This document shows positions 1-11,374 of a stretch of 64,000 nucleotides of DNA, piece by piece. The notes below the pieces were generated by a model, which was not told the origin of the DNA, ran no database searches, and saw nothing but the letters and a program-made list of their open reading frames with translations. A program made the position numbers and the translations under genes. The first letter of the stretch is position 1. Each line of letters opens with the position of its first letter. Origin of the DNA: Rhynchosporium graminicola (Eukaryota > Ascomycota > Leotiomycetes > Helotiales > Ploettnerulaceae); NCBI GenBank assembly GCA_900074885.1, contig FJUW01000069.1, positions 147,756-211,755 of the forward strand, given 5' to 3'.

Positions 1-360
1 CTACTCTTATGCTTAATAATCGTCGTCGAGAATAATCTACCGGAGGAATATCGTTAATATTATACGCTACGCGTATAGAGAAGATACCGAACCTTCTAAA
101 TAAGCTCTCTAATAGAATCGACTACTCTCTAAAACTCTAGGAAGTGCAGATATATAACGCTCTCCGGCGCTACTCTAGCTACTTTATCGATAAAGATTAC
201 TGTAAAGATTAGTTACTTAACTAAATAGAAGGAATAGCTAGAACTTACCTAGAACTCTCGTTCTTAGAACCAGAATATAACGAAGAAAGTAGTATAATCG
301 ATTCACTCGATATAATTACTTAACTTATCTCCTTCTTATCTAATTCATACGACTAATAAA

Positions 361-3300
361 CTATAAGAGCTAGCTACTCCGCGCTAAAGATAGATTATAA
401 GTAGACCTTCTAGACGTTTTACTACGAGTTTCGTACGCTAGCTCGTAAAGCTAGAGTAAATAATTAATCGACTCTGAAAATAGACTTATAGGAGAAGCTA
501 CTTGCACGGCTATAGAAATAGCTCTTCTAATAGTACCGAACGTTAAGAACACTAGAAGAATACGTTAAGGCTATATAAGCTAAAGACTAAGGTTAATTTA
601 TTAAAAAGACTTACTATTCCGAGTCTTCAGCTAAAGCTAGCGCGACTCGGGAACGCCTTATAAATACCTCCTCCTAGCGCTGTAGTACTAACTCCTCTTC
701 TTATCCGCAAATTAGTCTTCCTACGCCCGAGAACATTAGTGCGACTAGTAAATAAGTACTATACTCTATACGAAATAATACGCCTTATATATAATCGCTA
801 GCGAATACTCCTTGTTACTTTACGCTTACTTTATATCTACGCTTATTGTTAGCTCGACCTAATACTCTATATTGAATCAATATAATTAATGCTAATAATA
901 ACGTTTATAGCGAGTTAGAAGATAATAATAATAAAGAGACGTACGATAACACCTAGGAGTATATTAAACCGCTAGTAAAAGACTACGCCTAAGGAAAGAC
1001 TCCTTCCTAAGTAGTATACGAGATATACGATATCTTAACCTTACGAAGCTTCTTAGTAGTTAATCGTTTACTACACGTGCTACTCTTACTAAGAATAGAC
1101 TCTTATATAAGCTACTCGCACTTCTCGATTCTAGAGCTAATAGATACTATTTTATTAATTATTCTTTTCTCAAATCCCTTTCCTTCTTCTTAAAACCTTC
1201 AATTTACTTTCTACTAAACGCAATTCCTATTAAAGGCTTTAATAGCGTTAATAGTAGTACTATTAGTTACTATATGATACTTAATTTAATAGTAGATTAT
1301 CGCGTTCAGGTATTTACCCCCTTTCTTATTACTACTCTCGGAAACTATAATATTATACTCGGAAGGACCTAGCTTTCGGAATATTAAGTACTCTTAGATA
1401 CCTCTAAACGATAGATTATTTAGCTACTATATACTCCTCCTAGTAATATTTATAGCTCTCCGATCGAGATCAAGGACTTATATAAATACCGTACTTACTA
1501 GCGCTACTAATACGACGCTAACGAACGAAACGAACGCCTTAATCAGTTCTAGGAAGCGTATAAGAAAAAGAAAAGCGTAGCTAACTCTCCTATTAATATT
1601 CGAGCTATTATTAACTCTATCTCTATTATCAAATGACTATTACTAGCTCGGAAGCGCATTTCTAAGGAGACTTATAGCTATAAAAACATCTAAAACTCTC
1701 CCCTAGAGAGTATTCTATAGGTAACTAACCCTCTATTACTACTGCCGATCAGTTAGGACTATTTCTCTAGCGTTTATACTACTTATTATAAACACGATAA
1801 GCCTAAGTGTTTATTACCTAAAGAATAAGAACAGAGTAATAAAGAGAAGTCTTTATACTCTAGAGAAGCTACTAATATATAGCCGAAGTGCGTACGATTT
1901 AGTAACGTTATCGCTTATATCCCGCGTGAATCTCTACTTTAACCCTAATTAGAAGTCTTTATATTAAAGACCTACGCATAAGACTACGCCTGTATAATTC
2001 ATACTATAGACTAATAGTTACTCGAAATACTGTCTTGCGACTTAATAGAAGCTACTTAAAGTATAAAAACAGCTACTACGATATTTCAGAAGCGATAAAG
2101 ATCACCTTATATACTCAGACCTCTTCTAGAGCCTCCTGCGCTAGAGATTTACGCAATTAATAGCTTAGCTTTCTATCTCTTATATAAACGCTAGAAGTCT
2201 TCTAATAATAAGATCTTCTCTATTACCTTTCACGAGATAGATAAGCTTCTTAACGACCGAATCGTAGTTCAGTAACGCGATACTACTATCGTATCTTTAA
2301 CTATCGAACTTACGAAACGTCGTAAAACTGCCTAGTAATTTACTATTAGCTTAAGCGAATTAGATTTAGAATTATAGATCCCTCACGAGTATAGCTAGTA
2401 AGCATATGTCTTTTCTAAGGAAGCTAGCGATATTCTCCCTTCTTATCGCTTATACGATCACCGAATTAAGCTTAAGGAAAAGGCTGAGAAGAACCTTAAA
2501 TACTCCCCCTTATATAAGATATTAGCTAAAGAACTTGAAGTCGTTAAGGCGTATATTACTAATAACTTAGCTAAAGGTTTTATTAAACCTTCTTAAGTAC
2601 TATACGCTATACTTATTCTTTTCGTTAAGAAAGCTAATAGAAGTCTAAGATTCTATATCGACTTTCGCGTACTTAATAACCTCACGAGGAAGGATTAATA
2701 TCTACTGCTATTAATCGATAAAACGCTAGCTAGAATCTCTACTACTAAGATATTAACTAAACTAGATATTCGCTAAACGTTCTACCGAATTCGAATAGAT
2801 CTAGCCTCTAAAGAGTATACGACCTTCCGGACCTATTATAATAAATATAAGTATAAGGTACTCCATTTCGGTCTAACTAAAAGCCCTACGAAATACTAGC
2901 GATATATAAATAATATCTTATTCGACTACTTAGACGACTTCTATATAGTATATCTAGACGATATTCTGATCTACTCTAACGACTTACTATAGTATTAATT
3001 ACACGTATATAAGGTACTATAACAATTATAAGACGCTAGATTATAAGCTGACCTTAAGAAGTATGAATTTAATATTACTCGAACTAAATACCTTAGATTT
3101 ATTATCTCTACTTCTAGGATCGAGGTAGACCCTAAGAAGGTTAATATTATATAATCTTAGAATTACCTGACTATAGTTAAGAGCGTATAATCGTTCTTAG
3201 GCTTTTATAACTTCTACTAATGATTTATTAAGGAATAAAGAATTATCGTAAAACCTCTTATATAACTTACTAAAAATAATATATTATTTCGGTTCGCTAG

Positions 3301-5473
3301 AGAGTATAAAGATACCTTTAATTACCTAAAGCACGCTCTCACTTCGGCACTACTCCTCTACTACTATCAGTAATATCTACCTTATATAATCGAAACAGAT
3401 ACTAGTAATAGAGTAATAGTAAGTATACTATTATAATAGCACGACGAAAACTAGTTCCTAGTAGCTTACTTCTCTAAGACTATACTACTTACCGAGCTTA
3501 ATTACGCTATTTATAATAAGGAAATACTTGCAATTATACGATCTTTCAGTAACTAGAGATCTAAGCTCGTAGGCGTACTATATCAGATCCGTATCGTTAC
3601 TAATTATAAAGCTCTTAAGTATTTTATAACCTCTAAATAGCTAAACGCACGATAAGCCCGATAAGCCGAGCTACTCGCAGATTATAACTTCATAATAACT
3701 TATTAACCTAAGAAGTATAATCAAATTACCGAAACTCTCTCTCGTAGAATAGATAAATTAGATAACTAGAATAACGCTAAAAGAACATAGCGTTTATAGT
3801 AGCTAATAAAAGAAGACTAAATCGATCTAGTACTACTTATAAGTAACCTCCGGAATAGCTCTGACTCTATAGATAACTTTAAGCTTATTAACGCCTTAGA
3901 AGTCGCCGACTTATCGCTAGTCTTTTCTATAGTATAGTAAGTACTTAACGCTAATCGCACTACGCTATTACTCTAAGCTCTACGGAAATAAGCTCTCTCT
4001 ATTACTCTTAGAAAACTAACTATAGAAAAAGATCTTCTACTCTATAAAGGAAGACTAATTGTACCTAACGTCTTATACTTTCGCACGCTACTTATACGCG
4101 AAATATATAACCGATTAGAGACTGCTTATCTAAGTGTAAAGAAGACCTTATAACTACTAGTATTATAATACTAGTAATACGGAATCGCTTTAACTATTAA
4201 CTAGTATTACTATAACTATTATACTTACTAACGAATTCAAGTGCTACGTAATAAGAAACCGGGCCTCCTCTAACCTCTACCCGTACTATTACGTCTATAG
4301 GAGTATATTATAGTCGACTACTATAGCTTTAACCGCGATAAATATAGCTATAATAATATTCTTATATTTATTAACTGTTTTAGTAAATAAGCAATTAGTA
4401 TTCTATACCGAAAGACTTCTAATACGCGCGACCTTATAAAGCTTTACTTATACTACGTATATCGCTATTTCGGAGCTCTATTAATAATTACCTCTAATAG
4501 AGGGCCTTAATTCGTTTCCTGTTTTTAGATTATAGTTATTACGATTCTTAGTACTAAAAGATAGCTTTCTGCAGTAGACTACTTATAAATAAATAGCTAA
4601 ATAGAGATCTATAACTAATATCTCTAATATAGATTACGACCTTTTATCTCTTACTATTAAGATAACTAGTCGGAGTTCTTACCTATTATAGATTACGCCT
4701 AGATAACTCTCCCTTACGAATCCCTTAGAGGTCTCTTACTCTTTAAAGTCGTTTATAGATATATACCCCGCGTTAATTAGAATTAGAAAGACCTACCTGA
4801 CTCTACTACGCCTACTAATAAGTTAAATACTTAGTAAGCTCTAGATTACGCTAATCGTCTGCGCGACGCCTAGACTACTGCTTAATTAAGCCTCTAATAT
4901 ATATAAGCTAAGATAGCCTAATCCTATAATCGCTTACGCCGTGAAGTCGACTTTACTATAGACGACCTTATCTAGCTAGATATACGCTACTTTATAAGTA
5001 CTCGACCTAGTAAAAAACTCGACTTCCTGACTAATAGACCTTTCCGTGTAATTGAAAAGGTCAGAAGCTCTTATCGTCTAGAGCTCCCTGCTAGTATAAA
5101 AGTATATAACGTATTCCCTACTGCTAAGCTACGGAAGCATCTAAACGACCCCTTACTAGGATAAACCTTACTGCTGCTACTACTTATTAATATTACTAAT
5201 GATAATAAATAGGAGATCGAAGATATACTTGCGTGCTGTAAGTAGCGCAATAGCCTCTTATACCGAGTTTCCTAGTTAAATTAAGATATCGATCTCATAT
5301 AGTATAATACTATAGATATTAAATACGCTCCCGCTAAGCTGTAATAATTCCACCTTAATAACCTAACGTAAGCTAGACCTCCTGCTAGACTACCTAATTA
5401 GCTAAAAGCTTTCTATAATAGAATTAATAATTACGACTACCTTAATAGTAATAAGGAGATAGACTAACGCTCG
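361..5473 (+). pseudogene. gag-pol relic of element H
   Basis: Degraded polyprotein on the + strand. A gag-like stretch lies near 361-830. A protease-like end with an NIILGR-type motif is near 1350. Reverse transcriptase spans about 2540-3200, with an LRFYIDFRVLN motif at 2645 and the catalytic box YLDDILIYS at about 2951-2977. RNase H begins near 3370 (TDTSN). Integrase lies about 4080-4800. A chromodomain-like C-terminus is near 5205-5350. In-frame stops are nearly all TAA or TAG, as expected for RIP of CAA, CAG and TGG. Domain limits are approximate because they were read by eye. Confidence 0.85.
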
Positions 5474-5489
5474 AGGGCGAGCTTTTTTC

Positions 5490-5500
5490 GGAGGGGGGGG
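5490..5500 (+). other. polypurine tract of element H
   Basis: A run of G after GGA sits immediately upstream of the 3' LTR. This is the plus-strand primer site expected in an LTR retrotransposon and fixes the element's orientation as +. Confidence 0.75.
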
Positions 5501-5503
5501 TAG

Positions 5504-5744
5504 TATAACGACTAGTTAAGTTTAGAAGTCTCTCCCTATTAGTAGAAACACTTACTGCTAAGCGAGATTACACGAGTAGAGTTTAGGGGCCCCTTTTCAT
5601 ATATATACTTCTATTCTCTCTCTACTTCTTTACTCCTTAGTTGTAGATTCTCAAGTGATTCTTACTACTTTATATTCATAGCAATATGAGGTCTTATTAC
5701 TCAGGTAGTTTTGAGACCTTTCTAGAGCAAGCGTCACAGTTATA
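5504..5744 (+). repeat. 3' LTR of element H
   Basis: Begins TATAACGACTAG and ends CACAGTTATA, giving short inverted ends TATAAC/GTTATA (TGTAAC/GTTACA before RIP). Its start resembles the LTR start of elements C and F read in the same orientation. The 5' partner is outside the window, so both ends are inferred from the polypurine tract and the inverted ends. Confidence 0.6.
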
Positions 5745-6640
5745 ATACTGAATTTGCCGATTAAGTAAGTAAGAAATTAGCAAATAGGTATTCGATTCGA
5801 GAAATACTTACTAAGAGCTCCCGAGTAGCTGATTCTATATATAATTAGCAGTCCTCGATTAATTAAATTAAGTCTATAGGTATAGAATTAGTAGAGCTAT
5901 AGGGGTATTCCGATATAGTAGCTAATACTGAAACTAGAGCTTTCTTCAGAGGTATTCTGAATAAGCGTAACTAAGTAAGTAATTGAAATACTTAAAAGTT
6001 ATAGAAGAAGAAGAAGTCTAAATCGAATTCTAAAGAAGCTAAAAAGTTAAGGAAAGTCGAATATCTTAGTTAAGTAGATATAAAGTAAGTTAAAAGTTAA
6101 ATTGTAAAGAAGGAGGTCGATTTCCGCTAAGTAAAGCTAAATTTCCGAATATTAAAATATAAAACTTAGATAATAAAGGATTCGAAAGTAGCGAAAGACC
6201 GAATTCTAGGCAGATACTCCTGCTATAGGCTATAGGGAGCTTAGTAGATTCGAATTCCACTAAGGAGGCTAATAGAAAATTAAGGCTTATAAGGAAATTC
6301 CTACTCGATTTCTATCCGCTATTTTACTTCGTACGCACGAAGAGACGAATTCGAAGTGTTTCCGAGAGTAATAACTCTATAGTATAACTAGTACTTCTGA
6401 GCTAAATTACGTCTAAATTCCTAGCTATCCGAGAGATCTCTAGAATCTTAGCTATTTCGAAAGCTTAACCGTCGAATTAGGAGTTGAAAGATACTAATTA
6501 TTCATTTGTATTCCGCCCGAAGTGCAAATCTAAGGTAGAGATAACTTAGTGAAGAGGTCTTAAGTCATACGTCCGAATCGAGCTTTCTAGGTGAGATATT
6601 ATTTAAGGCTATCCTCGGCGGGCGTGATCTTCTTATTTGA
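5745..6640. other. AT-rich decayed repeat, unidentified
   Basis: RIP-like sequence with scattered Lys/Glu-rich partial frames on the + strand (about 5940-6130) cut by TAA/TAG codons. No domain was recognised. It may be part of an older transposon flanking element H. Confidence 0.4.
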
Positions 6641-6869
6641 TATAATAATATAAGACTTAAGGCGGTATACGAGTAAGGATAAAATAAGTAGGGAGGCTAA
6701 GAGCGATCTTATATAGTCTACTACTAAGGAAATAAGAAGATACCGAGCTCTGAAGGAAACTGAGACCTCTATATATATATGATAGGTATGCCTAAGGCAC
6801 TGATACTGGCCCGTAACTGCTATGTATTCCAACTGTCACATGTATATACCGTCACACCCTGTCGTTATA
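6641..6869. repeat. solo LTR related to the C/F family, divergent second half
   Basis: The first about 110 bases match the LTRs of elements C, F and G (AAGACT.AAGGCGGTATA and AGAGCGATCTTATATAGT). The rest differs, yet the end CGTTATA matches the family's terminal inverted repeat. No polypurine tract or internal sequence adjoins it. Flanking pentamers (tttga and ataca) do not match. It is probably a solo LTR of a related subfamily. Confidence 0.65.
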
Positions 6870-8353
6870 ATACATAAGCTAAATACGCTATATCTCCTTG
6901 AAATTTAAAGCCTTTTAGATCGTAGTCGTTCTCAATATGTTTTTATAAGCGTATAATTTGAGCTAGCGTTATCTCGAGTCATATTATAAATTTAATAATA
7001 AGTTAATTATATCCTTGTAATAATAGTATAATTATAATATCCTTATCTTGTAATATTATCTTAAAATATCTTACTCTTTTAGTTCTTCAAGTTTAGATAA
7101 AATTAATTAGAATATTCGACGGCACAGCCAGTTGGATCACTCGAAAGTGCCAAGTTCCTTCAGTCATTGCTCTGAAAAGCATATCTTCAGTAATTCAAGA
7201 TTTTCGATTTCAGCTAAAGGAAGTAATAGAACCACAACATCAAGAGCCTCCTTGGTAATACCAGCTATACTTGAACTTGAGACAAAGCCTCCTTCCATTC
7301 AGCGTGTCTAGCTTTGGGTTGATAGTTCGATAAGTTGCTAAAACCCAGAGATGCTATGGGGTATATATAGATACCTATTACTCGAACAATTTCTATAACA
7401 AGCTATATCTACGCCGACCCTGATCAAATGTGAGTAAGTATTCCCAGAATATCAGTTACTCGCGTCCATCACCTTCAACTACCAGTCACCCCCCCTCATC
7501 TCCTCACATAAATAAATCCACTTTATTCCTCCATCCTACGCACATTTTTTCAGCTGGAAGTATAAGACCTCCCCCTCCTCACGCATCCACAAGACAACAA
7601 ACAGCACAAAAATAAAGCCCACGCAGCAAGGTTGACCACCACCCTGTGATTTCGAGCAGGAGCTATACTTCCTCCAATGCACGATTCTGGGATACTAATC
7701 TTATGAGATGAATGATCTATAGCGGAAAAATCCTAGGACAATGGACAGCGATGAAGCGATAACATCCCCTACAAACACAAACCATAAGACACTCCTATCT
7801 ATCTAAGGACTCTGAAATTCAGGGCGTGACACATGCTGAGTACTGCAATGGTATACAAGCCAGGAATTAAAGCAACGAAAAGTGCAGGGAAGTCACACGA
7901 TATCTTGGGTCAGGAAAGGATCCTGCAAACTGATTTCGAAAGGAAGTGTCAATGTCTCATCTGTGGTGTCGGGGAACTGGTATGGTGGAGGTCATATGTC
8001 CTGGTGGTCGTATTTATATTGTCTTCTTTGCTTGTGGGTTGGCTTGGAAGCTGTGGTGGAGGAGAATATGGAATGTAGTACTTATTGATGGTGAATAAAC
8101 TGGCATGTCCAAGGTTTCTGCTGCTGGAGATGAGTAAAATCATGCTTTGGAATTGAGTCCTTAGTCTATTGCTGCCTCCAAGACGCCACGCTACCCTAAA
8201 CAAAAACGAAGAGACGTCATAGTACTCATACAATAATCGCTGAGGTTTCTACCCCGACCCATCTACCATGCGCTGAGTTCCGTCGCTCGCAAAGAAGGCT
8301 TTCAACTGCCCGCAATTTATATCCCCAACTCTCCATCTCTCTACCCTCGCTCC
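6870..8353. other. intergenic, repeat-to-host boundary
   Basis: AT-rich until about 7110, then host-like composition. Short open frames at 7430-7615 (+), 7833-8078 (+) and 7949-8233 (-) have no recognisable domain. The right end is the 3' side of UBC6. No RNA gene was seen. Confidence 0.5.
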
Positions 8354-9300
8354 TTAGTTCCCCGGTCCCGTACCCAACAGCCTAGCAATTAACACATAAG
8401 TGAAAATAACCCCTCCAGCAGCCAATAACTTATTCCTCGCAACCCAACTCCTTCCCTCCTCACCCACCGCCCGTCCACCTTCAGCCAACGCGCCCACCAC
8501 TGGCGTACTTCCACTCGGTCTTGTCAATCCGCCAGGTCCGCAGCTCTTCTCACCCTCCTTCACGTTTGGGTCCTTCGCTTGCACTCCGGTCGTAATATCA
8601 ACCCTGTTCTCCTTCATCCACTTCCAGTTCTCCTCGTCAAGTTCTGGCCATTCAGCCCTAAACTTCTGTCCTCCATCTCCAGCTTTGACGTTTCCTTTCT
8701 GCGAGCTCTTTCCTGTGATATCTTTATGCGATCCTCCACCGGTTGAGTTCCACCACCTGCTTCTCTGGGCGGCCCATTTTCGTTCGGCTTCTGTGCCGCT
8801 TACACTCCCGGTTGTCATCTCTTCACTAGTCATGAAACTCAATAATCCAATCAAAATAGTGCTGACTTCCCAGGCGGGGTTGAAGGACTTGGGGTGGAAG
8901 TCGGAGATCGAGAGACATAATCGCGTGGAGGGTTGAAAACGGCCTGAGGGAGTGTGCATTCGGATGGCGGGGGGAGCGAAGGGGTAGTTGGTAGGGAAGA
9001 TCAATGTACCCCAGTATTGACCATTGTGGTAGGGCGTGTCGGGAGGGCCGGTGAGGATATAATGCCATCTGTTGATGTTAGTGGGAGAATGCTGGATGGA
9101 GGAGAATGAAGGAGAAAGACGAACTCGAGAATGTTGGCTTCAGAGGGATGGGCGACGATGAATGGTGGAGGGTTGGCGGATATGGTCTTGTATTCCCGAG
9201 TCAACTGTTTGAGATATCAGTACGATATTGTATTGTATGCCTCTAACCGCAGATTCAGATATGCTGTGCTTACCCGATTGTTCGCTGCTCGACTTGCCAT
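8354..9300 (-). CDS. UBC6: Tail-anchored ubiquitin-conjugating enzyme E2, Ubc6/UBE2J type
   Basis: An E2 enzyme of ER-associated degradation, anchored in the ER membrane with its catalytic domain in the cytosol. Three exons read on the minus strand: 9300-9274 (9 codons), 9204-9125 and 9068-8354. The two introns have GT-AG ends. The joined frame is 822 bases, 273 residues. The UBC fold covers about residues 5-165. The catalytic cysteine is Cys87 in RLCLSISDFHP, the same position as in yeast Ubc6. The usual E2 HPN motif is replaced by TPSGRF, as is normal for this family. A 19-20 residue hydrophobic segment (about 250-268) ends in a short polar tail, giving a C-terminal anchor. It lies head to head with SAM50 across 371 bases. 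The start is the first ATG before the 27-base exon. Nothing looks broken. Confidence 0.95.
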
Positions 9301-9671
9301 CTTGAATTGAGGGTCAAGGCTGACACTACGGGATCCTCTTTGTTGCAAGTATTGTGTACAGTTGGGTGCGCTTGAAGATAGCTGTTCGAGTGCAAGGTTG
9401 AGGTTCCAGATGGATATTTGACTATTGGTTCTTAAATGATTATCGGAGGTGAAGTTTCGAATTGTCGTGTGCTGGCTTACTCGATGTTCAGTTCTTTGAC
9501 GTTCAAGATGTCTGTGTTTGGACGCAGTTGAATTAGCCTCGAGGCTGAGATCTGATTATGTAAGCCAACCCACATTCTGCAGCCTCGGATCATCAACTGG
9601 ACTAGGAACAAACAAAACAAAGCAACCGAGCATCCCACTACAGCTGCCAATTGAGCGCTCGAGGAGTGAAG
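9301..9671. promoter_or_regulatory. divergent intergenic region UBC6/SAM50
   Basis: 371 bases between two start codons facing away from each other, so both promoters and 5' leaders must lie here or overlap the genes. No TATA box stands out. A partial frame (9518-9757, +) crosses the SAM50 first exon in another frame and is taken as a shadow. Confidence 0.55.
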
Positions 9672-11374
9672 ATGGCCAACCCTGTGGAATCCGGAGACGA
9701 TGTAAGCTCTGTTACATCAAATTCCCTGTGGTGTCCATATATGTGCCTGAATGCTGACCATCTTCCAGCTCTTCGAAAGCCTCCTTAAACAGGACCCAAA
9801 GGCTGAAGAGAAGGCCAAACTGGTGGCAGAAAGAGAAGCAGCACAGGCCGCAAAAGCACAGCAAAGATTGATGGAATTGGTATTTACATATTGCCCTCAT
9901 TTATATATTCACGCGCTGATGTTACTACCTACTAGATTGGAAGCAATTCCTCTCTCCCAGTAACAGTCTCCTCTATCCGAGTTGTAGGAGCAGACTACAC
10001 GCGGCGTTCCTTTCTCGATACGATATTCAATCCCCTCCTCTCCGCCAATAAAGATGCTCCGTACACCTTAGGAGAAGCACTGCAAGAAGTTGGGAGTGCT
10101 GCAGATAAACTAAGACAATTTGGTAAGTATCTCCTCCTCTCTACCATCATCTTTCACTAACCATCTACATAGAAATCTTTCACCCTTCCCTCCACACATT
10201 TATCGATCGTCCCTCACCTACAGATCCATCCAGCACACCCACTGATATAGACATTTATCTCCTCGCCAAAGAACGCTCTCGTATCTCGCTCAGAACCGGT
10301 ACCGATCTAGGCAATGTAGAAGGATCAGCATACGGAAACCTCACGTGGAGGAATGTATTTGGGGGCGCTGAATCGCTTACACTCAATGCCAGTGCAGGAA
10401 CACGCACACGATCAGCATACCAAGCCACATTCTCGACACCTTTGTTCAGCCACCCTGATAAGACTCTCACAGTGGATGCGCTGCAAAGCAGTACCCTCAA
10501 ACCATGGTGCTCCCACGACGAAGCGTTGAAAGGCGGAAGTCTGAAATACAATTGGGCAAGTCCATCAGGAACAAGACATCAGGTAGGCTACGCAGGAGTC
10601 TGGAGGCAAGTTACAGGCTTAGCAGCGAATGCAAGTCCTACAATCCGAAGTGATGCAGGGGATAGTGTCAAATCCAGTATCTCCCATACCTGGCTTTCAG
10701 ATAAACGCAACCACCCTTTCTTACCCAATAAAGGCTATCTCCTAAAAACCGTCTCCGAAATCGCAGGATGGGGTCCTCTTCAAGGAGATGTAGCTTTCTG
10801 GAAAACAGAACTTGACTCCTCTCTCGCTTTCGCCGTCCCAATCCCAGGTATCAAAGGTAATAGTGGAGTGAGTTTTACGGCGGGCTTCAGAGCAGGTATG
10901 CTCTATCCTCTAGCTGTGGGCTTTGGTGGCAAGACACAGCAGAGTAGGATAAATGACCGCTTTCAACTCGGTGGTCCAACAGACGTTCGTGGATTCAAAA
11001 TTTCCGGTCTAGGACCAAGAGATGGCCCTGATGCTGTGGGTGGAGATGTCTACGCTGCTGGCTCTACAAACTTGTTGATACCGTTCCCACGCGTGGGCAA
11101 GGATTCGCCGTTGAGGTTACAACTGTTTGCTAATGCAGGGAGGCTACTTGCGTTGAGAGGCGTGGGGAAAGGGAGTGAGAGTGTGAGTAAAAATGTGTAC
11201 GGAACGGTCGAACAGCTAGCGGATGGAATGCCGAGTCTTGCGGCTGGTGTAGGTGTTGTGTATGCACATCCTGTGGCAAGGTTTGAAATGAATTTCAGTT
11301 TGCCGCTTGTAGTTAGGAGGGGCGAGGAGGGAAGGAAGGGCTTGCAGTTTGGTGTTGGGATTAACTTCTTGTAG
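9672..11374 (+). CDS. SAM50: Sam50/Omp85-type mitochondrial outer-membrane assembly protein
   Basis: Core channel of the SAM (TOB) complex, which folds beta-barrel proteins into the mitochondrial outer membrane. Four exons: 9672-9701, 9769-9879, 9936-10122 and 10173-11374. The introns (67, 56 and 50 bases) have GT-AG ends. The joined frame is 1530 bases, 509 residues, about the usual fungal length. The N-terminus is acidic and Lys/Ala-rich, followed by a POTRA-like segment (about residues 48-140) with SSIRVVGADYTRRSFLD. The C-terminal about 350 residues form the Omp85 barrel. It carries the diagnostic VRGF loop motif at residues 381-384 and a terminal beta-signal-like LQFGVGINFL. The start is the ATG whose 10-codon exon joins in frame to the next. 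The gene is divergent from UBC6. Confidence 0.95.

Larger units (their letters stand above)
1..5744 (+). mobile_element. Ty3/gypsy chromovirus H, 5' end outside window, RIP-mutated
   Basis: LTR retrotransposon reading left to right. The order gag, protease, reverse transcriptase, RNase H, integrase, chromodomain, polypurine tract, 3' LTR is visible, so it is a chromovirus of the Ty3/gypsy superfamily. The 5' LTR and start of gag lie before base 1. The frame is broken by many TAA/TAG codons at expected Gln or Trp positions, the pattern left by RIP. The element is therefore dead. Unlike elements B and C in this window, the chromodomain end is followed almost directly by the polypurine tract, with no room for an extra frame. 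Confidence 0.9.

Noticed and set aside
8400..8936. 178-codon plus-strand frame
   Set aside because: It lies antisense to the third exon of UBC6, whose product is unmistakable.
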